From positions 1,305,501-1,369,500 of the forward strand of contig CP012816.1 in the NCBI GenBank assembly GCA_001936135.1: a DNA stretch of 64,000 bases, given 5' to 3'. Shown here one piece after another: positions 30,669 through 41,500 of this stretch. A program made the translations under genes and the position numbers. The number at the start of each line of letters is the position of its first letter. The stretch's first letter is position 1. The stretch is from Saccharomycopsis fibuligera x Saccharomycopsis cf. fibuligera (lineage: Eukaryota; Ascomycota; Saccharomycetes; Ascoideales; Saccharomycopsidaceae). The notes beneath the pieces were generated by a model. That model had not been told where the DNA came from and did no database searches. It saw only the letters and a list, made by a program, of their open reading frames with translations.

Positions 30669-32489
30669 ATGACAACTAGCAGCACCACTAGCGCCTCCAA
30701 TGGGATATGGGACAAATTACTCGGGTCCGTGGCCTCTTTGAAGTCCAGTAAATACAAAACCCTCTTGTTAATCGCTGGTGATTCCAATGATCAAACCTAC
30801 ATCATCAACCTACTAAACGCCATCAACAACACTGAGAGCGAAAATGACTTGCTTTTGTTTTCCTCTGCAGCGGTGAAACTGGAACACGAAAGCGTTGATA
30901 TTGCTAATGATTTTGGATTTGGATACAGCTACATTGAATTCAAGGATGAAAATAATGATTTATTAACTCATCTTGACATATATACTATTGTGGATGATAA
31001 CTTTGCCAATCATGATTCTGATACTTATAATACTAGTGATTATAGCCTTCAAAAGTATTACCAAGATATTATTGAGACATTTGTTAATAAAGGATCAGTA
31101 AGGGAAACTCTTGATGATTTGCTAGTTGTACCGATCCTCAACATGCAGCATGTGCCTCATTGTTGGCTTAATTTCTTGTATTTTTGGCTCAAGTCGCTTA
31201 ATGAGATATTTGATAACAATGAGAAGAATAAAGATTTGATTCAAAATTTTAAAGCAAATTCGTTAAACTATTTGGCTAGAAATAATCAGCCCGATATCAA
31301 TGAAGATTCTAATAGCGCCAATCCCAACTCTAACTCAACCAATAAAAAAAATCTCACAGCGGTAAAAAATTTAATATTGAAAGAAGGAGAATGTGATCTC
31401 CCTTTGGGGTTCAATTTGTTGATATCAGTAATAAACACTAATCAAATAACATTCTTAGAGCAATCCAGTGCTTCTAGTTTCAACATTGAAGTCTTTGAAT
31501 ATATTCAACAAATTCTCAGAATTATCACATTGAAGCATGGAGGATCATTGATTTATCTTCCAGAAGGTAATAAAACCACAGCAAAACACAGAAACAAAAC
31601 GAAAATAAAAGAAGATTTGAAACTTGCCATATTGGTGTCTTCGATATTAGAATTTGACATACATATACCGACACTGGTCCTAGTAGATGATCAAACATCA
31701 CAGCAGCAACAAAAAAAAAATATCAAAATACTGGCAAAGCGACCAGCATCATCAAGCGACAACAACGCACCAGCATCGTCAACAATATCTAAATTTCTTG
31801 AGGCAAAAAAAGTGATACCTAATTTGGTCAATCAACAGTCGCTATTGATTCCACAGGGATACGATACCCATGGTAAAATATCTACCGTCAATGAAGCATT
31901 GAATATTCAAAAAGTTGCCCAACAGTGGGATGGATTATTCAGAACAGCAGAAGACTTTTGGCAGTTTACTGATGAGCAAAAACCACTTTTTACAAATTAT
32001 CAACATCTTGTGCCTTCACAACAACTTTACGGTGACAGTAGTAATGATAATGACAATGCCAATGAATCTACGTTTGAGGGTGAAAATAGTTCTTTCTTGG
32101 ACATGAATTCTATCACTAATGCAGATGAAAGCAACATACCCACACAAAATATATCATTATCATTATCATTCAGTGAATTTTTAAAAGAAAACTACGATTC
32201 CGGATTCAATGCCAGCGGGCTGAAACTTGGCACTCCACCGCAAAAAAATAATACTTTTTTTTCATTCAAAAATGAATCAACACCAGTTTTGGATGGTAAA
32301 AATAAAATTAATTTTTTGGAAAAATTAAATTTGGCGTCAGCGTCTCAGCAACAGCTGCAGCAACAGCAGTACAATCCAAGTTTAAACGATAATTCTGCTG
32401 CTGATCGCAGTATAAATAGCGTAAATTCAGATGATAGTAAAAAAGTCATGGATTTTTTTCAGCATTTGAAATTAAAAAATAAGGATTGA
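30669..32489 (+). CDS. DYN3: Cytoplasmic dynein light intermediate chain (DLIC/Dyn3-like)
   Basis: A 606-residue protein, longer than Sc Dyn3 (312). The start IWDKLLGSVASLKSSKYKTLLLIAG parallels the DLIC entry (human WSSILSEV... KNVLLLGEDGAGKT). It continues with GFGYSYIEFKDENNDLL and HLDIYTIVDD, matching the DLIC GLEYLYLNVHDEDR / CNVWILDGD strands. The P-loop is degenerate, with GDSNDQTY in place of GxxxxGKT, so nucleotide binding is doubtful, as is common in fungal DLICs. The C-terminal half is Asn/Gln-rich and includes a short predicted helix (VMDFFQHLKLKN) at the very end, a place where DLICs carry adaptor-binding helices. The family is probable; the exact orthology is less certain. Confidence 0.72.
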   Translation: MTTSSTTSASNGIWDKLLGSVASLKSSKYKTLLLIAGDSNDQTYIINLLNAINNTESENDLLLFSSAAVKLEHESVDIANDFGFGYSYIEFKDENNDLLTHLDIYTIVDDNFANHDSDTYNTSDYSLQKYYQDIIETFVNKGSVRETLDDLLVVPILNMQHVPHCWLNFLYFWLKSLNEIFDNNEKNKDLIQNFKANSLNYLARNNQPDINEDSNSANPNSNSTNKKNLTAVKNLILKEGECDLPLGFNLLISVINTNQITFLEQSSASSFNIEVFEYIQQILRIITLKHGGSLIYLPEGNKTTAKHRNKTKIKEDLKLAILVSSILEFDIHIPTLVLVDDQTSQQQQKKNIKILAKRPASSSDNNAPASSTISKFLEAKKVIPNLVNQQSLLIPQGYDTHGKISTVNEALNIQKVAQQWDGLFRTAEDFWQFTDEQKPLFTNYQHLVPSQQLYGDSSNDNDNANESTFEGENSSFLDMNSITNADESNIPTQNISLSLSFSEFLKENYDSGFNASGLKLGTPPQKNNTFFSFKNESTPVLDGKNKINFLEKLNLASASQQQLQQQQYNPSLNDNSAADRSINSVNSDDSKKVMDFFQHLKLKNKD

Positions 32490-32889
32490 TTTTGCAATTT
32501 GAAAATAGTGGCTAGTTTACATTTACTCGGCAGCAGTGTGAGATAAAAAGTTGAGAAAAGTTTTTTGATTTATCAGATGATATCAGAGTTAAAACTGACA
32601 AAAATAAGAATAAGCTAAAATGGAATATGCATCGATAAGATACAGCATTTTTATGGGGATTATTTTTATTGTATAAATTGCTTGGCTACCATATGCTCAG
32701 CTAATAGATTTTACAGTCAATAGATTTTGTACAACTTGTAATGAATAAAATTTCGTTCCTTTTTTTTTGCCTTTTGACGAGCGTGAAATAATATTATAAT
32801 GTAATGATTCAAACTTTAATAAATATTCTTTTTTTTTTTTTTTCTTATCGGAATTATGATAAAGTGAATCTAAATTTAACATATTTTGA

Positions 32890-32936
<47 letters not shown>

Positions 32937-33118
32937 TTCTATAAATCTTGATACTTTAACAGAAACGCGCATTACATCTGGCACTTTCTGTAGTTTTTAA
33001 CCGCCACTGATCCGTTGCTAGACACTGAAGTGTTGCAAATCTAGGATAGCAGCCATTTCATTTCATACAAACGCACCATTGATACAGTATAATGCAATAG
33101 AGCCATTATTCACTATTA
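32490..33118. other. Convergent gap DYN3 / RIC1 with A42 tract
   Basis: 629 bases between two 3' ends, including a 42-base A run at 32893-32934 and a T-rich patch near 32829-32843. No gene or RNA is recognised. Confidence 0.5.
32893..32934. repeat. A42 homopolymer
   Basis: The longest homopolymer in the window, in a convergent intergenic region. Confidence 0.95.
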
Positions 33119-36100
33119 CTATGTGCTTAAATAACTCACAGCCTGAGACAAAATTTCTCCTGAACCGTCCAATACTTTCAAAAACCGAATCAATTCAATT
33201 CCCATATCCCACAACTCATTGTTTTTATTGTATTTGACGCTGCTCAAGTTCTCCACAATTATCTTCAAAAGCTGCATGATCTCTTCCTTTCCATCAGCAC
33301 TGATATCTTCGGTGTCTGCATCGTTAGCATTTGAATTTACATTTGCGGTTCCTATTGTTTTGTAACTCAAAAAAATTGTCAAATAATATCCCGCTGTTTT
33401 GTAATTCTTGATCTCAATGCACTTATGTAGTAAAGTTTTAGGGTCCTGTTGTAGCTGAGTGAAGATTCTGTTCCAGTATTCTATTTCAATTTTTCGAAGA
33501 CATTTGGCAATAACTCCAAGATACCGGTCACCTAGTCTCATAATCAAATGCAACAATAATCTTAATTTAAAATCAGTATTTGATTTTGAGTCATTTTCGT
33601 TGTTATTAGTGGTAACCATGTACAACAAAAGCTCCAAACTGTACTCAAGATCAATAGAGTCCTTATATTTTTCGTAAATCGCATCCAATTTTTCCTTTTT
33701 AACTGCGGAAACTTCCATAAACTTCTCTTCTTCAGGCAAAGAGTCAACAATGAGCTTGTTAACTTCAAAATTGAGCAAATCATGCAAAAAGGTTTTCTTC
33801 GTGGTATGAACTTTTAATATTTTTGAAGAAGTTCTCATAGATGAGACAATGTCAATTGTTAACCCTATAATATAGAAATCTTTTAAGCTATTCAATGCTA
33901 ACGGATAGAATTGCTCATCAAAATTGCTTATTTTCAAAGTTTGTAGATTATTTATTCTTTTGAACATATTTGATTTTTCATTGCTAGTATTATAATTAAC
34001 ATTTGTATATTTTAAATTCAAATCGTTCAAATAGAGTATCTCATCACCGTTGAAAAAGTAAAATGAGTCATCGTCAATTTTGTTCATGAACTCGATATTG
34101 TTAAACACAAGAAAACTTTCATATTGAAGCTGTTCCCTTACTTCATCTTTAACCAAATTGAGAAAATACAAATTGCCATTGATTAGTATCAATAAGTCAT
34201 TAGAGTATTGACTTAACTTAATCAAATTAAAATTTCCGCTGGCTTCATGTAAGTCGATATTTAAGTTGTTCAATGGTAATTTTATTACCAAATTGATCAA
34301 AACTTGCTTTTTAAATCGTTGAACACCTAATTCTGAAACCTTGGATTTTATTTGCTGTTCGAGCTTAAAAATTAAAAGTTTTAAGTCTTCTGTCACTATC
34401 AATAATTCATTTATGGAGTTGTCCAAGTTGAGATATTTGATCGGAGTTTCAAATTCGTATTTCCAAATAATGCATTTAGAGTCTATGTGTGTTTCTTCAT
34501 GAGTACTATAATCAGTTTCACTGCCCATAGCTCTTGAATGATCACCAATATGCTGGCCATTATCATGATCCGTGTCGCTTTCTCTTCTGTACTGATCTTT
34601 GGATACCGATTTGGTTCTGTGCTTTGTATGGTTAATTGCCTTGTCAACGTTGAACATTAATAACTCGTGTCTCTTTGTTTCACTATTATAATTATCCAAA
34701 AATATGTAAGAGTTTTCCCACCAGAGAATGTTACAATTGATGTCTAAATAATCATAGTAAAAGTCCATAAACAAATGCCATGAATTTCCGGTATAGGTGT
34801 ACACATACAAAGTATTCTTACCATATATTGCCACATTAAGTCCATCATTAGATACAGATAGGATTTTGATTGGATCTAGCTGATGATATTTGTTGGTAGG
34901 AATATCTAAAATATTCCAAGAAGCCACAAGATCATTGTTTTTGTCTAAATCGATGGTTTGATCCTGTGCAGCTAAGAAGTCTGTTATACTTTCGAATTGT
35001 CTTTGGTAATTGAGATACTCAATGCCTTTAAAAATATAAAGTAGAGAACCATGGTGCAATATTGGTCGCTTTGTGCAAGAATCACTTTGAATGGTTAAGA
35101 GATTACATTTTAATAAATTAAAGAGGAACACATGGTGACTGTTTATAAACACCAAATTTGAATCATTGGAATAAAAATCGATATCTTTAACATCAGCGAG
35201 CCAGCTATCATAACCTTTAGTAATTGAAAGCTCCTCAGATTGCACTATGCCAGTGATACCCAAAGTATCATCATAATCGAAAGTAGAAAAATTAATATTA
35301 CCAAAAATTGACAATAAGCACCAGCCGTTGGAATATAGCACTACTATACTTCTTTCATCTCTTGTAAACTTCAAACTAAGTATGCGCTTTGCATTTAATG
35401 GCTTCTTAAATTTTTTGAGTAACCGAACTTTCTTCTGTGCAAAATTTTTCAAAGCATAATAAAAAATGTTGTTGCTATCTGTTATCACAAAAATTAAGTT
35501 GAAAGCATTGTTTATAACAAGCTTCTTGGCATTTGACGAGGAGTAGAAACAATAGCCAAATGTTTTTGTCAAATCAAGTTTGTTTTCAGCATTGGTAGAT
35601 CTGAATAACCAACAATTACCATTGTTCGTTATGAACGAAAATAAATTGGATTTCTTGTCGTATGCAAAGTGCACAAAATCGTGAAGATTTTTTTCATCAA
35701 ACCATTCAAATTCTTCGATAAAGAATGAGGTTATCTCTTCAAACTTTGATTCAATGTTAATTATCTGTATGGCGACATTACTGACTTTCGAGTCTTCGGT
35801 TTTTTTTTTGTTTGTCAAAATGCATAAATGTTTGTCAGAAACTAAATCATAGTCTATTAATGTGTTCTGTATTTTCAACATTAACCTGAACCTTAAGCCA
35901 CAGTCATTGAGCTTTGCTTCACCTTCATCTGGGTCATAATCAGTATTCTCGTCACTGACATTATTACTTTTGGATGAAAAGCCTTTAAAGTTGAAAAATG
36001 ATATGTTTCTGTCTACTGGGAAAACATCTTGAATTAATCGATCTGAATTGTGATTGTAAACTTGCAATACTTCCAGTCGCTGATTTGTATGAGAAAAAGT

Positions 36101-36388
36101 GTAAACAATTAAATAATTCTGTGATGTTTCAACAAGTATAAGGCCAGCACTTTTAGCTAATAATTTGACTGAGACGTTGTATCCATAGTTTTCAATGGAC
36201 TCTTGAGATCTATAATGAGCCGCTAATACTGCCACTGGCTGTTGGTTAATGACGTATACGGCAGTGGTCGAAATGATCGCAAACGGGGCTTGTGTCCGTT
36301 GTGGGACTGAGGAAATTTGCACCAAACGGTCGCCTGAACTTAAGCCGGGAAGCTCAAATTCAGAAGGAGAAATAAATGGCCATATCAT
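33119..36388 (-). CDS. RIC1: Ric1, subunit of the Ric1-Rgp1 exchange factor for Ypt6
   Basis: A 1089-residue protein (Sc Ric1 is 1056). The N-terminus MIWPFISPSEFELPG with AIISTTAVYVINQQPVAVLAAHYRS corresponds to Sc LWPPLSPSRTTLP ... ALISVRSVYVYNQFPVMPISVHTR. The N-terminal two thirds is a beta-propeller-rich region, and the C-terminal 200 residues form the helical RIC1 domain. The complex with Rgp1 activates the Rab6 homologue Ypt6 at the Golgi for endosome-to-Golgi recycling. Two adjacent Met codons occur near the frame start (36386-36388 and 36381-36383 out of frame); the first fits the family. A CACGTG lies 143 bases upstream at 36531-36536. The body diverges, so the call rests chiefly on the N-terminal match and length. 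Confidence 0.85.
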   Translation of the reverse strand: MIWPFISPSEFELPGLSSGDRLVQISSVPQRTQAPFAIISTTAVYVINQQPVAVLAAHYRSQESIENYGYNVSVKLLAKSAGLILVETSQNYLIVYTFSHTNQRLEVLQVYNHNSDRLIQDVFPVDRNISFFNFKGFSSKSNNVSDENTDYDPDEGEAKLNDCGLRFRLMLKIQNTLIDYDLVSDKHLCILTNKKKTEDSKVSNVAIQIINIESKFEEITSFFIEEFEWFDEKNLHDFVHFAYDKKSNLFSFITNNGNCWLFRSTNAENKLDLTKTFGYCFYSSSNAKKLVINNAFNLIFVITDSNNIFYYALKNFAQKKVRLLKKFKKPLNAKRILSLKFTRDERSIVVLYSNGWCLLSIFGNINFSTFDYDDTLGITGIVQSEELSITKGYDSWLADVKDIDFYSNDSNLVFINSHHVFLFNLLKCNLLTIQSDSCTKRPILHHGSLLYIFKGIEYLNYQRQFESITDFLAAQDQTIDLDKNNDLVASWNILDIPTNKYHQLDPIKILSVSNDGLNVAIYGKNTLYVYTYTGNSWHLFMDFYYDYLDINCNILWWENSYIFLDNYNSETKRHELLMFNVDKAINHTKHRTKSVSKDQYRRESDTDHDNGQHIGDHSRAMGSETDYSTHEETHIDSKCIIWKYEFETPIKYLNLDNSINELLIVTEDLKLLIFKLEQQIKSKVSELGVQRFKKQVLINLVIKLPLNNLNIDLHEASGNFNLIKLSQYSNDLLILINGNLYFLNLVKDEVREQLQYESFLVFNNIEFMNKIDDDSFYFFNGDEILYLNDLNLKYTNVNYNTSNEKSNMFKRINNLQTLKISNFDEQFYPLALNSLKDFYIIGLTIDIVSSMRTSSKILKVHTTKKTFLHDLLNFEVNKLIVDSLPEEEKFMEVSAVKKEKLDAIYEKYKDSIDLEYSLELLLYMVTTNNNENDSKSNTDFKLRLLLHLIMRLGDRYLGVIAKCLRKIEIEYWNRIFTQLQQDPKTLLHKCIEIKNYKTAGYYLTIFLSYKTIGTANVNSNANDADTEDISADGKEEIMQLLKIIVENLSSVKYNKNNELWDMGIELIRFLKVLDGSGEILSQAVSYLST

Positions 36389-36786
36389 TGCCTTTAATAA
36401 AGATATGCACTGCTTTGAATTCTATGAATGCTCTTTTTGTAATCCCGGCATGCAAGCATTGAATTGATGTGACGTCTCTCTCAAGTACTGCTTTAAGCTT
36501 TTACTGCAATAAAAAATAAGAAGTTCATAACACGTGATAGGCGTAGTTAAACAATATATACCAAGTGTACTCCCAATAAATAACGATTCCTATTTTCAAA
36601 AATATAATGGGTTTACACTTCAGTATCCGTTGAAAATATTTCCAATGCCTTTTCCGGAATAAATGCTTTTGTGGATTCTTTGTAAGGGTTGTATATAACT
36701 TTTATCATTTAAGGTGGAACCGTTTTTTTTTCTTTTAAAATTTTATATAGCCATTAAACTGACTAGTAAAAGCTTACTTTGCACAA

Positions 36787-36820
<34 letters not shown>

Positions 36821-37096
36821 GCAAACTCAAAGTGTTTCTGCCTTTTTAACAGTATAAAAGAAAAACACTGTGAAAATTAGCAACCCAAAATGGCAAAGCA
36901 CATAATGTAAAATACTTTTTTTTACGCACAAGATCAATTTTATTAACTATATACAAATGATAAGAAATAGAGTCTTATAAACTTAGCTATATAGCAAATA
37001 CAGTATAGTTCCTTTGTTATTAGTATAATTCCGACAGGGAAACTTATATCAATAAAAACCCCGTTAGTATTGGCAATTTAGTAGTTTTGTCGAAGT

Positions 37097-37178
37097 TGAC
37101 GAACATTGAGTTCTAAACCAACAAACCCGAATACAGTTAAACAATATGACGAACATTGAGTTCTAGGCCTACAAACCT
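37097..37178. repeat. Direct repeat pair, 32 bases, period 50
   Basis: TGACGAACATTGAGTTCTA is perfectly repeated at 37097-37115 and 37147-37165; each copy continues with a similar CC-ACAAACC tail. It lies 380-460 bases upstream of the tRNA-Asn gene. Confidence 0.85.
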
Positions 37179-37559
37179 GGATGAAACAAACTAATATATG
37201 GTACATAATAATTCCTTGGACATGTTACCGTAAAACAGAATTACCGGATTTAGGACTATTAATTGTGAATATCTAATATATTTTACATCCAGTCTGATTA
37301 GTATATATACCTGGTCCGACCCAATATTTTTATATATTTATTATTAGTTATATTGGAAATACAAGGCTTTTACCTCTAAAAACATGAACCCTGAGATGCC
37401 AGTATTCCGTAATAAGTTGAGATAGATTTAGAGAAGATCATGGTTTTAATGGCTATTGTTTTTGTATTTGTATGTTTTGTTGATATTGACAGCTAAAAAG
37501 AATGCAAGGATGAGGCTATCCAATTGAAGAAAAATAGTAGCTTATTACCCTACAACAAT

Positions 37560-37633
37560 GACTTCGTGGCCAAGTTGGTTAAGGCGTGCGACTGTTAATC
37601 GCAAGATCGTGAGTTCGACCCTCACCGAGGTCG
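37560..37633 (+). tRNA. tRNA-Asn (anticodon GTT)
   Basis: A 74-base gene without an intron. The acceptor stem GACTTCG pairs with CGAGGTC (one G-U), followed by discriminator G. The anticodon stem TGCGA / TCGCA encloses the loop CTGTTAA, giving anticodon GTT. The A box TGGCCAAGTTGG and B box AGTTCGACCC are both present. The sequence is nearly identical to S. cerevisiae tRNA-Asn. A T5 run at 37638-37642 is the expected Pol III terminator. Confidence 0.97.
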
Positions 37634-37637
37634 TTTG

Positions 37638-37642
37638 TTTTT
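37638..37642 (+). terminator. Pol III terminator T5 of tRNA-Asn
   Basis: A run of five T begins five bases after the tRNA 3' end, the usual Pol III stop. Confidence 0.8.
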
Positions 37643-38242
37643 GCCCCTAGTATATATAGACCTGTAAAAGCCTCGAAGAGTTTTTTAATTGTCTCTATTT
37701 TCGTTTTTTCTAATTAACTAGTCTACTTGGTCAGTGAGATGAAATTAATTTTCAAAAGTGCCATTTTTTTGGGCGTAAAAATAGCCTTTAAAATAAATTA
37801 GTAAATGTATTTTAGGTATTTACATCTGTTGTCGCGAGCATTGTCATAATAATTTCAAATTAAAAGCTCATATAAGGTAAGGGAATCTCAGGTGAGAGAT
37901 ATGTATCCCTTTTAAATGAGATATAAATTGCCATACTTGAACACTTCTAAAATTAGATAAAAATAATGTAGGTAAGGCACCATAACCCGATATGATTGAA
38001 AAGGTAAATTATTAGAGAGTTGCAACATAAGCATATAAATTACTAGCCTTATTTTCTCTCCATTATTTCGCTCTTTAAAGGAACACGGTTGTAATTACCC
38101 TTTTGGAAAGAATTGTTTATTGATTTACCACAGCACTCCTTGGAATTGACTATTTAACCAGAAGTGACTGCTATTTCTCTAGTTAGTTGTACTTAGTTAA
38201 TATATTATCTCTTGATCCACCCATCAGCCACAACAGATAGAA

Positions 38243-38258
38243 TTTTATGGCCATAAAA
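38243..38258. repeat. 16-base perfect palindrome
   Basis: TTTTATGGCCATAAAA reads identically on both strands. It lies in the 3' flank of DCP2, 249 bases past the stop, and could be a dimer-binding site or a 3' end hairpin. Function unknown. Confidence 0.9.
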
Positions 38259-38506
38259 ATTTGATCTATATAGGTAGTGCCATCTGTCAAAAAATACAAT
38301 ATACATAACCGAGAGTGCTACAATAATTGTTATTTACATTGGATTTTATGTCAGACAAAATTTTAAATTTAGGTGAATTTCTTTTTGAAAGGCTTCCTTA
38401 AATCGTCTTTTACAAACATGATAATCATATCACTTATGATAAGCATCGCTTAATTATTTTATTTATTTCTGGCAAAAGTGGTCAAACTTGAATTTTTAAT
38501 AAAACT

Positions 38507-41500
38507 CTATGCATAATCTATATAGTCACTTAAGTCATCATCGCTCAATTCCCCCGCGACGTTACCAGTATTTGCATTACTAGTTCTGCTAATATCAAAT
38601 TCATTAGCTGATGATGGACGTTGCAGTTGTTGTAACTGGGGTTGCAATGATTGGCTGTTTCCGCCGTGTAAAATTGATAATAAATCATTACTTGCCGTTG
38701 GTACAGCACTATTATTGATATTTAGCTGTGGTTGCGATGATGTGGCCGATGCAGTTGTGGTGGTAGAAGGTGCTATGTTCCTGTTCAAGATTGATAAAAG
38801 CTCATTACCACCACTATTACCATTACTGTTACCATTACCATTATCGCCAGTGATAACTGGACTTTTGCTTTTTGGTGGTGGCGCGAATGTAGTAGGAGTA
38901 GAAAAGAAACTATTGCTGTCTCTGTTTTTGTTTAATATGGACAAGAGTTCGCTACCTCCATCACTACGACTTTGACTGTGATTTTGACTTTGACTTTGAC
39001 TTTGACTTTGACTCAGGATTGGCTGAGGAGGTGGCGAAACATCCCTGTTTCTGTTCAAGAGAGATAAAAGCTCATTGCCCGACGTTTGTTGAGTTCCGGA
39101 AACCTGTGTAGGTCTTTTCAAAATAGACATAAAGTTGGCCTCTCCGTAGTTATTAGTGCTGCCTTTATTATTGTTATTGTTATTACTATTGTTGTTTGAA
39201 GAACTTCTCAGAAGCAGAGATGCATCCTTATCAACAGAAACTCTGCTTGATGAATTACTGGTAGCGACATTATTGAGTGTAGCACTATGTGGCAGTTCCG
39301 AACGGGATTTGTTTCTCAATATTGAAAGCAATTCATTTCCTCCGTCACTATAGTTTGGGGTTTCCTCTTTAGCAGGTTTGCGCAAAATGTTTAAAAGTTC
39401 ATGATTACTTTCGCCGGGATGAACAGAAACTAATGTTGATGGAGCTGGGGCTGAATCAGGGACTGGAACAGAAGAAGGTGTGCCAGAACGACTGGCAGAT
39501 TGAGGCGGGGTTGGTGATTTCCGTCTTGAATTTTGTAAAATCGACAATAAATTCTTACTGCTTTCATACTCACTGTCCTGACTTTCTTCATTACTTTCCC
39601 TAAAATCATAGCAATCACCTTCAGTCTGGCTAGGCTCATCCTGAGAGACAGAATAGGACGATGGAGTAGTTGAAGATGTTAATTGTGGCTTATTAAAGAT
39701 TGACAATAAATCATTAGCAGGTGTTTGAGAAACTGACAGTTTCTTTTCTGATTCAGCAGGTCTTCTTGAATTTGTACTTGTGGATTCAGTTGGTCTTCCT
39801 TTCAAAATGTCTAACAAACTCTTCTCAGATTGAGGTTGCGACAGTTCTCTTTTTAAAATGGTTATCTTTTTAGGATCTACTGTTGGCCTTTCAGGTCTTG
39901 GTTCTTGCTTTTGCACTGGTGATTCGTTTTTCTTCAAAATTGAAAGCAAGTCATTAGACGATTGTTCTTGGCTCTTTTTTACAGTTGATGATTCTCCTCT
40001 TTTTAAGATTGTTATTTTTTTAGAGGTAGATGATGGTGATGACGGTGATAATGATGGTAATGGTAATGCAGACTGTTGTTGGTTGTTGGTTTTACCATGA
40101 AGAATTGATAACAAATCATTAGAAGCGTTTTTCACATTTTGTTCTTTTGGTCTGCTAAGAATATTTATTTTCTTTGGATCAATTGCAGGTTTGTCTTCTT
40201 TGGTATATTGTTGTTGCTTAGAAGCCTCACGATTTGAATTAGCGTATGTTGGTACTGTATGTCCTTGCAAAAGATGCAATAAATTCTTTGAGGTTTGTTC
40301 AGGGCTGCTTACAGCACTAGCAGAGCTTTCCAGACTAGTAGCACGGATTGGTGTATTGTTGTTATCGTCTTTTTTTTGCAAAATATCTAAAATAGGATTA
40401 CCGCCTAATTGTTTCTTTGGAGTAGCTTCACTTGAAGATGAGCTTTTGAATTCATCATCGTCAGATTTTGGCTTATTTAAAATCGACAAAAGCTCCTTCT
40501 TTGAAGAGTCACTTTGTTCCAATCTTCTCTTTCTGGTTATCTCAGCAATACTAAATGATGGCTTAGAAAATTCTCCTGGATTAGGCACAGGCAAATACGA
40601 GCCGTTGGTTAATGCACTTTGAGAGCTTGATGTTGGTTGTGGTTGTGACTGCGCGAGCTGGGGCTGATGTGGGATTTGCGTTTGCTGCGGTTGTAACTGG
40701 GGTTGAGGGTATGACTGAAGTATGCTCTGCTGATATGGTGGCGCAAATACTGGGATACCGGGATAGAAAGAAAATGGAACGAGATACTGTAAAGGATATG
40801 GGCTTTGCACTTGCTGTGGTTGAGTCGGTATTGGTTGAGCCTGTTGATCTTGCCCTATATTTTTACTAGGGACCGGTTGTTGTGAAATTGCAGCAGCAGC
40901 AACATTATTGTTTCGCATTGGTTGGAGTAATTTTTCAAAGATTTCTGGTATAGCATTGTCTGGCTCAGTGTCCTCTTTTGTAGAATGGGAGTGCAACATA
41001 TCAAGAATTTCTCTACCAGCATCGATTTGTTTTTTGGCTTCGGAGAAATGCTTTTTGGATTCCCCAATTCCTAGCAATTTCTTCAATTGCGATTCAGCAT
41101 ACTTCTTTAAATTCTCTTCATCATTGATGCCCTTCTGTTTGTTGACCCAACTGGTGATTGGTTTGATCATCGAATTTACCAAGTAATAGGTGCTATTTCC
41201 AAGTCCCGATTTACAGTCTTTAGTAACCTTCTTCCAACTTCTCCATTTAAGATCTTTGATTTCATTTCTCACTAATGGTTTAAAATCATAATCTTCGGGG
41301 ACATTTTTTACTAAAAATATTTTATAATTCTTACCATGTATCGTTCTTTCAACGTACTCATCTTCATCAAGTAAACCAGTGGCATCAAAACCGGTTTCTT
41401 CTCTGCATTCACGAATGGCACAGCTAGAATCCTCCTCACCTTTATTAATTTTACCCCGGGGGAAACTCCACGATGGTGACTCTATTCCTTGCACTAATAC

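Larger units (their letters stand above)
36389..38506. other. Long intergenic region RIC1 / DCP2 around tRNA-Asn
   Basis: 2.1 kb between two minus-strand genes. Apart from the tRNA it holds CACGTG (36531-36536), an A28 run (36790-36817), a 32-base direct repeat (37097-37128 and 37147-37178), and a 16-base perfect palindrome (38243-38258). Tandem tRNA flanks are favoured by yeast LTR elements, but I could not define paired ends or a target duplication here. Confidence 0.45.

Noticed and set aside
36880-37555. Solo LTR upstream of tRNA-Asn
   Set aside because: The position is suggestive, but I found no paired TG...CA ends and no target-site duplication.
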